Origin: CALZJC01 sp041574955
GTDB lineage: Bacteria; Acidobacteriota; Thermoanaerobaculia; Multivoradales; JAHEKO01
Reading direction: 5' to 3'
Assembly: GCA_041574955.1 (NCBI GenBank)
Contig: JBFGNS010000149.1
Location: 1-10,388 of the forward strand
DNA length: 10,388 bases
Under the pieces are notes generated by a model. That model had not been told where the DNA came from, made no database searches, and saw nothing but the letters and a program-made list of their open reading frames with translations. This document shows, in pieces, positions 4,432 to 10,388 of this stretch. The stretch's first letter is position 1; each line of letters starts with the position of its first letter. The translations under genes were made by a program, and so were the position numbers.

Positions 4432-6699
4432 ATGCCGAGACGCGTCGCGAGCCTCGTCCTGGCGTTCGCCGCCGCGCCGCTCGCCGCCCAGCCGGCGAGC
4501 CACCCCACGGTGGCCGAGACGCGCGCCGAGCTGGGGCGCTACTGCACGATGCTGAGCGAGGGCGAGAACCTGTACTTCGGCTCCGCCATCGTCGAACGGC
4601 TGTCCCGGCGGCTGGCCGCCGCGCCCGAAGACCCGCTGCTGGCCACCCTGCTGCGCTCGAGGCTGGGCCGCGACAAGCTGCGGCTGGGGGAGTTCGACGA
4701 CGCCCTTCGCTTGCTGGGCGAGGCCCGCGCGCTGGCGGTCGAGCATGGCCTCGACGACCGCCTGCGGCAGGAGATCACCTACCTCATGGCGATCGTCCAC
4801 CTGCAGAAGGCCGAGGCCGCCAACTGCGTGGCGCGGCACACCGCCGGCAGCTGTATCCTGCCGATCACGCGCGAGGCGGTGCACACGGTGGCGGACGACA
4901 CCCGGGCCGCGGCCGAGCTGCTCCTCGGCCACCTCGAAGAGCGGCCCGACGACCTGCAGGCACGCTGGATCCTCAACCTGGCGCGGATGCTCACCGGCGA
5001 GTTCCCGGACGGCGTGCCGGCGCCGCTGCGGCCGCCGCCCGGAGCGCTCGACCCGGAGATCGCTTTCCCGCGTTGGCAGAACATCGCGCCCGAGCTGGGC
5101 GTCGACGCCTACGACAACTGCGGCGGCGGCATCATGGAGGACTTCGACGGCGACGGCCTGCTCGACCTGGTGAGCTCCTCCTGGCACCCGTGCCACCCGA
5201 TGCGCGCCTTCCGCAACGACGGCCGCGGCGGCTTCGAGGACGTCACCGCCGCCTGGGGCCTCGACGGCCAGCTCGGCGGGCTCAACCTGATGCCGGGCGA
5301 CTTCGACAACGACGGCCGGGTCGACATCCTGGTGCTGCGCGGCGCCTGGCTGGGCGAGGACGGGCGGATGCGCAACTCGCTGCTGCGCAACGACCTGGGG
5401 CGCGAGGCCAAGCGGTTCGTCGATGTCACCGCGGCGGCGGGGCTGGCCTTCCCGGCCTACCCCAGCCAGGCCGCCGGCTGGGCCGACTACGACGGCGACG
5501 GCGACCTCGACCTGTACGTCGGCAACGAGGCCACCGCCACCGCCACCGACCCGCTCACCCTGTTCGGCAAGACCGGCAACTCCTACCCGTCGCAGCTGTT
5601 CCGCAACAACGGCGACGGCACCTTCACCGACGTGGCGCGCGCCGCCGGGGTGACCAACCGGCGGTTCACCAAGGCGGTGGCGTGGGGCGACTACGACGAC
5701 GACGGCGACCCCGACCTGTACCTGTCGAACATCGAGGCCAACCGGCTGTACCGCAACAACGGCGACGGCACCTTCACCGACGTGGCCGAGGCGCTGGGGG
5801 TCGAGAAGCCGCTCGACCTGACCTTCCCGACCTGGTTCTTCGACTGGGACAACGACGGCGATCTGGACCTGTTCGTCGCCGCCTACAGCGCCCCGGTACG
5901 GGTGGTGTCGGCCTCCTACCTGGGCTTCGCCCAGCCGCCCGGGGCGGGCGGCCACGCGGTGCTCTACCGCAACGACGGCGGCAGCTTCACCGACGTCTCC
6001 GAGCAGGTCGGCTTCCGCCGCCCGACGCTGCCGATGGGCGCCAACTACGGCGACCTCGACAACGACGGCTTCCCCGACATCTACCTCGGCACCGGCGTGC
6101 CCGACTTCGACGCCCTGATGCCCAACGTCATGTACCTCAACGACGCGCGCAACGGCGGCGGCTACCTCGACATCACCTTCGCCGGCTTCGGCCACCTGCA
6201 GAAGGGGCACGGCGTGGCGTTCGGCGATCTCGACCAGGACGGCGACCAGGATCTGTTCGAGCAGATGGGCGGCGCCTTCCCCTACGACGCCTACGCCAAC
6301 GTGCTGTACGAGAACCCGGGCACGCCCGGCCGGCGCTGGATCACGCTGCGGCTGGTGGGCACCCGCGCCAACCGGTTCGGCGTCGGCGCCAGGATCGAGG
6401 TGCGGGTGCGCGAGGGCGACGCGGTGCGCTCGATCCACGCCCTGGCCGGCACCGGCGGCTCGTTCGGCGCCTCCAGCCTGCAGCAGGAGATCGGCCTCGG
6501 GCCGGCGGACGCCATCGAGGAGCTGATCGTGGTGTGGCCGGGGAGCGGTACGCGGCAGAGCTTCACCGAGGTCGAGCTCGACCGCTACTACCGTGTGACC
6601 GAGGGCGCCGAGCGGCTGGAGCCGCTGCCGGTGACGCCGTTCCGGCTGGGCGGCGGCGCCCGCTCAGGCCACGCCGTCCATCGGAGCGCCAGCCCGTGA
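4432..6699 (+). CDS. Large CRTAC1-family exported protein with N-terminal helical domain
   Basis: A 755-residue protein. The ATG at 4432 is chosen because it begins a signal peptide (MPRRVASLVLAFAAAPLAA, cleavage near residue 19-20). Residues about 25-200 are a helical, TPR-like region containing N131-C132 and H136...C141-ILPI, a Cys/His motif I associate with related proteins of this family. Seven Ca-binding loops follow at about 237, 290, 352, 420, 471, 541 and 599 (for example DYDGDG, DWDNDG), with FG-GAP style NNGDGTFTDV segments. The ASPIC/UnbV domain spans about 646-720 (GVGARIEV, GLG at 688-690, WPG at 702-704). A Gly/Ser/His tail of about 20 residues follows. It is longer than the two other CRTAC1 proteins here and lacks their FCGD/YC insertion. 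Its TGA overlaps the GTG of the following TPR gene. In this pair CRTAC1 comes first, the reverse of the other two. Ligand unknown. Confidence 0.9.
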   Translation: MPRRVASLVLAFAAAPLAAQPASHPTVAETRAELGRYCTMLSEGENLYFGSAIVERLSRRLAAAPEDPLLATLLRSRLGRDKLRLGEFDDALRLLGEARALAVEHGLDDRLRQEITYLMAIVHLQKAEAANCVARHTAGSCILPITREAVHTVADDTRAAAELLLGHLEERPDDLQARWILNLARMLTGEFPDGVPAPLRPPPGALDPEIAFPRWQNIAPELGVDAYDNCGGGIMEDFDGDGLLDLVSSSWHPCHPMRAFRNDGRGGFEDVTAAWGLDGQLGGLNLMPGDFDNDGRVDILVLRGAWLGEDGRMRNSLLRNDLGREAKRFVDVTAAAGLAFPAYPSQAAGWADYDGDGDLDLYVGNEATATATDPLTLFGKTGNSYPSQLFRNNGDGTFTDVARAAGVTNRRFTKAVAWGDYDDDGDPDLYLSNIEANRLYRNNGDGTFTDVAEALGVEKPLDLTFPTWFFDWDNDGDLDLFVAAYSAPVRVVSASYLGFAQPPGAGGHAVLYRNDGGSFTDVSEQVGFRRPTLPMGANYGDLDNDGFPDIYLGTGVPDFDALMPNVMYLNDARNGGGYLDITFAGFGHLQKGHGVAFGDLDQDGDQDLFEQMGGAFPYDAYANVLYENPGTPGRRWITLRLVGTRANRFGVGARIEVRVREGDAVRSIHALAGTGGSFGASSLQQEIGLGPADAIEELIVVWPGSGTRQSFTEVELDRYYRVTEGAERLEPLPVTPFRLGGGARSGHAVHRSASP
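5601..5786 (+). repeat. Internal 36-nt exact direct repeat within a CRTAC1 gene
   Basis: Positions 5601-5636 and 5751-5786 are identical over 36 bases, 150 bp (50 codons) apart. They encode the same RNNGDGTFTDVA blade segment of the propeller. Identity includes synonymous positions, so this is a recent duplication, local gene conversion, or strong codon constraint. Recombination between the copies would remove or add exactly one 50-residue blade in frame. Confidence 0.9.
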
Positions 6700-8318
6700 G
6701 CCGCCGGCTCGCCCTCGCCGCCGCGCTGCTCCTGACCGCTCTGGCGGCCGGTGCGGCGGCGCGACCGCTCGCCGCCCAGGAGGCGCAGCCCGAGCAGACC
6801 GTGCGGCAGGCGCTCGGCCTGGCCGCCGGGGGCGATCTCGAGGGGGCCATCGAGCTGCTCGAGCCGCTCGCCGCCGACCCCGGATCGCCGCCCCAGGTGG
6901 CCGCCATCCTGGGCGCGCTGCACCTCGAGGCCGGCCGCCCCAGCCGGGCGCTCGAGATCCTGCGGCCGCTCACGATCGAAAAGGACGCCGACCCGGCGGC
7001 GCTGTTCAACGCCGGCCGGGCGGCGCTCGCGCTCGGCCTCGAGGCCGAGGCCGAGGATCTGCTCAAGCGCTCGGCGGCGATCGAGCCGAACACGCCGGCG
7101 GCGCGCGAGCTGGGCCTGCTGCTGGCTCGCCAGGGCCGCTTCGCCAACGCGCTGCCGCCGCTGCGCGGCTGGGCGCGCAGCCACCCCGACGACACCGAGG
7201 CGCGGGTCGCGGCGGCGCTCGCCGCGGTCCAGCTCAAGCGCGCGCCGGAGGCCGAGGAGCTGCTGTCGGACCTGCCCCAGGACCTGCCCGAGGTGCGGCT
7301 GCTGTGGGGCAAGCTGCTGCTGCTCAAGGGCGAGCTGCAGGCGGCGATCACCACCTTGAGGCCGCTGGTGGCCGGCGGCGGCGCGGGCCAGCGCGACGCC
7401 CGCCGGGCGATGGCGGAGGCCCACCTCCGGCTGGGGCAGGCGGCGCAGGCGATCGAGCTGCTGGCGGACCGGGAGGCGCAGGATCCGGCCGGCGCGGTGC
7501 TGCTGGCGCAGGCCTACTACCAGAGCGGCGACGTCGAGCGCGGTCTCGCCACGCTCGAGCCGCACGTCGCCGCCGGCGCCGCGACACCGTCTACCGGCCT
7601 GGCGAGCCGCATCGCGCTCGAGTACGGCCGGCTGCTGATCGCCGCCGGGCGCCACGGCGAGGCGCTGCCCCACCTCGAAGCCGCCACCCGTCAGCGTCCC
7701 GACGACAAGCTCGGCTGGCAGGCGCTGGCGCAGGCGCTGGCCGCCGCCGGGCGGCGCGAGGAGGCCCGAGCTGCGCTCGAGCGGTTCCAGGCGCTGGTCG
7801 AGACCGAGGTGCCGCTGGCCGCCCGCAACATGCAGCTCGAGCGCGACATCAACGACCCGGCGGGACCGGCGCTCAACCGGGCGCTCAGCCTGATGCTCCA
7901 GGAGCGGTACGAGGAGGCGCTGGAGACGGTCCGCCAGGAAGGCCTGCTGTCGCCCGACGACATCCGGCCGCCGCTGCTCGAGTCGCGCATCCTGGTGCTG
8001 CTCGGGCTGGCGAACGACGCGGTAGCGGTGGCCGAGCGCGCCATCGCGATGGAGCCGGACAACGCCGACACCCACTACCAGCGCGGCACGGCGCGGATGG
8101 CGCTGCGCGACTTCGCTGGCGCCGAGACCGATCTGCGCCGCGCTCTCGAGCTGGCGCCCGAGCACACCGCGGCGATGAGCGATTTGGCGGTGCTGCTGGC
8201 CGTCCACGGCCGGACCGACGAGGCGCGCCGCCTGCTCGAGCGCATCCTCGAGCTCCGCCCCGACGACCAGGCCGCCGCCAAGGCGCTGAGCGAGCTCGAG
8301 GCGCGCGCCGGCGGCTAG
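6696..8318 (+). CDS. Exported TPR-repeat protein
   Basis: A 540-residue protein. The GTG at 6696-6698 overlaps the upstream TGA (GTGA), with GGAG at 6683-6686 as ribosome binding site, and opens a signal peptide (SRRLALAAALLLTALAAGA, cleavage near AAQ at 26-28). The frame is open far upstream, but that part is the antisense-like +2 shadow of the CRTAC1 gene. TPR-type helical pairs fill the protein: about 34-60, 67-93, 100-131, 135-163, 167-190, 200-225, 234-260, 266-290, 306-334, 339-367, 393-415, 424-453, 457-487 and 491-521. The last four are the most canonical (for example NADTHYQRGTARMALRDF). No catalytic domain is seen. It is the second gene of the + pair and ends 38 nt before hairpin element copy B. 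It is likely a periplasmic scaffold working with the CRTAC1 partner; that is inferred from coupling only. Confidence 0.9.
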   Translation: MSRRLALAAALLLTALAAGAAARPLAAQEAQPEQTVRQALGLAAGGDLEGAIELLEPLAADPGSPPQVAAILGALHLEAGRPSRALEILRPLTIEKDADPAALFNAGRAALALGLEAEAEDLLKRSAAIEPNTPAARELGLLLARQGRFANALPPLRGWARSHPDDTEARVAAALAAVQLKRAPEAEELLSDLPQDLPEVRLLWGKLLLLKGELQAAITTLRPLVAGGGAGQRDARRAMAEAHLRLGQAAQAIELLADREAQDPAGAVLLAQAYYQSGDVERGLATLEPHVAAGAATPSTGLASRIALEYGRLLIAAGRHGEALPHLEAATRQRPDDKLGWQALAQALAAAGRREEARAALERFQALVETEVPLAARNMQLERDINDPAGPALNRALSLMLQERYEEALETVRQEGLLSPDDIRPPLLESRILVLLGLANDAVAVAERAIAMEPDNADTHYQRGTARMALRDFAGAETDLRRALELAPEHTAAMSDLAVLLAVHGRTDEARRLLERILELRPDDQAAAKALSELEARAGG

Positions 8319-8374
8319 GACCTCGGCGCGGAGGGGGCAGCACCGGAATCACCCCGGCCCGGCCGGCCAGGAGT

Positions 8375-8529
8375 CGAGGGGAGAGGGTTGTCAGGTACCG
8401 GCTCGCGCAGGTCGGACTTCGACGGGGGTGCGCTCGCCTGCACTCGGCTGGCGCGCGGCCGTCGGCCTCGGACTGCCACCGGAGTTGCGCTGCGCTGGCC
8501 GAGAGCTACCTGCCAACCCTCTCCCCTCG
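8375..8529 (+). repeat. Long-stem hairpin element, copy B (structured dispersed repeat)
   Basis: The inverted arms 8375-8397 and 8507-8529 pair at 22 of 23 positions (the mismatch is t8391 with c8513) around a 109-nt interior homologous to copy A. Compared with A, six pairs of the stem are replaced by different complementary pairs. Inner helix: ctcggc at 8443-8448 with gccgag at 8498-8503. Outer helix: gccaggag at 8366-8373 with ctcctggc at 8544-8551, separated from the main stem by 1 nt on the left and 14 nt on the right, as in copy A. Overall homology to A runs over about 8356-8550. Unlike copy A, it has no tandem array beside it. It fills most of the 277-bp convergent gap 8319-8595; I see no gene in the remainder. 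Confidence 0.8.
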
Positions 8530-8595
8530 CCTCTGCCGCCGGCCTCCTGGCTTCCTGCTCGAGCGGCTATGACGCTGCAGCGGCTCTTGGTGCTG

Positions 8596-10230
8596 TCACC
8601 GCCGTAGCCGGCGGAACACCACCAGCCGCCGGTCGGCCGGCGGCGTGAGCAGCGCCTGGCGGTGGCCGTCGGGCCAGCGGACGTGGAGGCGGTCGGCCGG
8701 GGCCTGGCCGAGGCCGAACAGCACCGGCAGGGCGTTCTGTGAGAGGTAGGAGACGGCGGTGCGCACCTCGCGCAGCTGGGTTCTCGCACCCTGGTCGAGC
8801 GCGATGCGGCCGTCCAGCCCGAACCGGTTGCCGGCCGGCTGGCGCAGCTCCACCTGCAACCAGCCGCCGGCGCGGTCGCTGACGTTCTCGAACAGCTCGG
8901 CGACGTCGTTCGAGTTGACCGCCACCAGGTCGGCGTCGCCGTCGAGGTCGAGATCGCCGGCGGCCAGCGCGCGCGTCACCCGCAGGGTGTCGGCGCCGTG
9001 CCCGGACACCTCGCGGAACGTGCCGCCGAGGTTCTCGAACAGCTGGTTCTCCTGGGCGTACCGGCTGCGGGCGTCGAACTCGGCGGCGTTGTCCAGCGTG
9101 TGGCCGTTGCCCACCACCAGGTCCTCGTCGCCGTCGAGGTCGAGGTCGCTGAACACCACCCCGAACGCCAGGTTGATCAGCGTCGGCTCGCCGAGCCGGG
9201 TGGTGTACCGGCTGTCGATGAACAACCCGTTGCCCATGTTGCTGTACAGAGCGTTGGTCTCGAGCTCGAAGTTGGTCACCACCAGGTCGAAGTAGCCGTT
9301 GCCGTCGAGGTCCGCCAGGTCGACCCCCATGCCCGCCTCGGGCATGCCGCGGTCGCCGTAGGCGACGCCCGACAGCAGGGCCATGTCCTCGAAGGTGCCG
9401 TCGCCGCGGTTGCGGTACAGGAAGTTGGGCGTGGAGTCGTTGGCGACGTAGACGTCCGGCCAGCCGTCGTTGTCCAGGTCGCCGGCGATGACACCCAGGC
9501 CGGCACCCTCGTCGGCCGGCAGACCGGCGGCCGCGGTGTCGTTGCGGAAGGTGCCGTCGCCCAGGTTGCGGTAGAAGGTGTCGGGCACGCCGTCGTAGGC
9601 ACCGGGGTGACAGTAGCCCTGCAGGCCGCGCGCCTCGTCGCCGCAGAACTTGTGACTGTCGAGGTCGAAGTCGACGTAGTTGGCGACGTACAGATCCGGG
9701 TCGCCGTCGCGATCGACGTCGGTGAACACCGCGCCCACGCTCCACAGCGGGTCGGCGACGCCGGCCGCCGCGCTGGCGTCGGTGAACCGCCCCTGGCCGT
9801 CGTTCAGCAACAGCTGGTTGGGGCCGAACTGGCTGACGTACAGGTCGAGGTCGCCGTCGCCCTCGACGTCCGCCGCCACCGCGCCGCAGCCGTACGGCGC
9901 GACCACGATCCCCGCCCGCGCGGTTACGTCGGTGAAGCGGCCGCCGTCGTTGCGGAACAGGCGCGAGCGCGGCGGCTCGCCGCGATAGCCGGGCAGCTCG
10001 CCGCCGTCGACGAAGAACAGGTCGGTGTCGCCGTCGCCGTCGTAGTCGAACAGCGTCACCCCGCCGCACATGGTCTCCACCATGTAGCGCTCGCCCGAGC
10101 CGCCGTGGTGGTGTCGGAAGTCGACGCCCCAGGCCGCGGCGGTCTCGCGCAGCCGGATCTCACCGGCCGCCGGCGCCGCCGCCAGGAGCGCCGCCAGCGC
10201 TGCCGCCGGCCGCCTCAACGGCCGTCTCAT
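8596..10230 (-). CDS. CRTAC1-family exported protein (FG-GAP/VCBS repeats and ASPIC/UnbV domain)
   Basis: A 544-residue protein. Its ATG at 10230-10228 overlaps the upstream TGA (ATGA) and starts a signal peptide (MRRPLRRPAAALAALLAAAP, cleavage near AAG at 21-23). Ca-binding loops lie at about 62, 121, 171, 251, 307, 362 and 426 (DYDGDG, DLDNDG, DLDLDG). Cys196 (FCGDE) and Cys207 (YCHP) match Cys199/Cys210 of the protein at 1593-3236; further Cys residues are at 55 and 115. MPEAGMG at 296-302 is also shared with that paralogue (KPEAGMG). The ASPIC/UnbV domain is at about 466-535, with FGLG at 505-508 and WPDG at 519-522. It is preceded by the end of a TPR gene in the same order as the 3233-4378 / 1593-3236 pair. 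Expected in the periplasm or outside the cell; function unassigned. Confidence 0.9.
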   Translation of the reverse strand: MRRPLRRPAAALAALLAAAPAAGEIRLRETAAAWGVDFRHHHGGSGERYMVETMCGGVTLFDYDGDGDTDLFFVDGGELPGYRGEPPRSRLFRNDGGRFTDVTARAGIVVAPYGCGAVAADVEGDGDLDLYVSQFGPNQLLLNDGQGRFTDASAAAGVADPLWSVGAVFTDVDRDGDPDLYVANYVDFDLDSHKFCGDEARGLQGYCHPGAYDGVPDTFYRNLGDGTFRNDTAAAGLPADEGAGLGVIAGDLDNDGWPDVYVANDSTPNFLYRNRGDGTFEDMALLSGVAYGDRGMPEAGMGVDLADLDGNGYFDLVVTNFELETNALYSNMGNGLFIDSRYTTRLGEPTLINLAFGVVFSDLDLDGDEDLVVGNGHTLDNAAEFDARSRYAQENQLFENLGGTFREVSGHGADTLRVTRALAAGDLDLDGDADLVAVNSNDVAELFENVSDRAGGWLQVELRQPAGNRFGLDGRIALDQGARTQLREVRTAVSYLSQNALPVLFGLGQAPADRLHVRWPDGHRQALLTPPADRRLVVFRRLRR

Positions 10231-10388
10231 CGGCCGCCGTCCCAGGGTGACCGCACCGGCCGCCCCTGCTGGTACTCGGCGAGGCGGCGGCGAGCGCGCT
10301 CGGCGGCGGCGGTGGCGCCCGCCGCCTCGGCGCGCGCCACGACCTGCCGCTGCAGGCTCGCGGCGGCGGCGAAGTCGCCGGTCTCGGC
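10227..10388 (-). CDS. C-terminal end of a TPR-type protein (5' truncated)
   Basis: The last 53 codons of a minus-strand gene, open from the window edge to the TGA at 10229-10227. The sequence is helical and Ala/Arg-rich (GDFAAAASLQRQVVARAEAAG, in part) and ends LAEYQQGRPVRSPWDGGR. A final AAxGDFxxA helix pair followed by a short YxxGRP tail is typical of the last repeat of bacterial TPR proteins. The stop overlaps the ATG of the CRTAC1 gene, and the location matches the TPR gene upstream of the other minus-strand CRTAC1 gene. Both points support the TPR call. The remainder of the gene lies outside the window. Confidence 0.7.
   Translation of the reverse strand, partial: AETGDFAAAASLQRQVVARAEAAGATAAAERARRRLAEYQQGRPVRSPWDGGR

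Noticed and set aside
4380..6695. Upstream extension of the TPR gene ending at 8318 to form a 1312-residue protein
   Set aside because: The extension is the Arg/Pro/Ala-rich shadow of the CRTAC1 gene in another frame. The GTG at 6696 with signal peptide and ribosome binding site explains the gene.
1842..8207. Long antisense open frames (1842-3539 +, 3637-6438 -, 6588-8207 -)
   Set aside because: Their composition is Arg/Val/Ala-rich with no domain, and they lie opposite convincing genes. They are typical artefacts of GC-rich DNA.
8573..8582. 10-bp palindrome cgctgcagcg as an operator
   Set aside because: It lies at a convergent gene end with no promoter to control, and such palindromes are expected by chance in GC-rich DNA.

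Overview
The window is very GC-rich, with G or C at most third codon positions. It is filled with exported TPR-repeat proteins and FG-GAP/VCBS proteins that end in an ASPIC/UnbV domain (the CRTAC1 family). This mix, plus what looks like the tail of a sulfatase-TPR fusion, fits environmental Acidobacteriota (Thermoanaerobaculia-like) or a similar GC-rich Gram-negative lineage. The taxonomy is inference from gene content, not from a marker gene.

Layout from left to right: (1) 2-928 (+), the C-terminal part of a TPR protein, probably the tail of a sulfatase-TPR fusion, cut by the window edge; (2) 929-1592, a 664-bp non-coding stretch at a convergent junction, holding a 42-bp tandem array, a long-stem hairpin element (copy A) and degenerate GC repeats; (3) 3233-4378 followed by 1593-3236 (both -), a TPR gene and then a CRTAC1 gene, joined by a 4-base GTGA start/stop overlap; (4) 4379-4431, a 53-bp divergent promoter gap; (5) 4432-6699 followed by 6696-8318 (both +), a larger CRTAC1 protein and then a TPR protein, again joined by GTGA; (6) 8319-8595, a second convergent junction with copy B of the hairpin element; (7) 10227-10388 (cut by the window edge) followed by 8596-10230 (both -), the end of a TPR gene and then a CRTAC1 gene, joined by ATGA.

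The coding part is therefore three translationally coupled CRTAC1/TPR pairs. The five complete proteins each begin with a signal peptide, so they probably act in the periplasm or at the cell surface, with calcium-binding beta-propellers partnered by TPR scaffolds. Their substrate or partner cannot be read from the sequence.

The most unusual signal is non-coding. Two intergenic copies of an element of about 195 bp (1171-1366 and 8356-8550) share a conserved interior of about 109 nt enclosed by a 23-24 bp stem. The stems differ in sequence between the copies, but nearly every change is matched on the other arm. An inner helix and a short outer helix also show compensatory changes. Both copies lie in the same orientation downstream of a + strand gene, at convergent gene ends. 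I do not recognise the element. It behaves like a structured RNA, a 3'-end element, or a mobile palindromic repeat.
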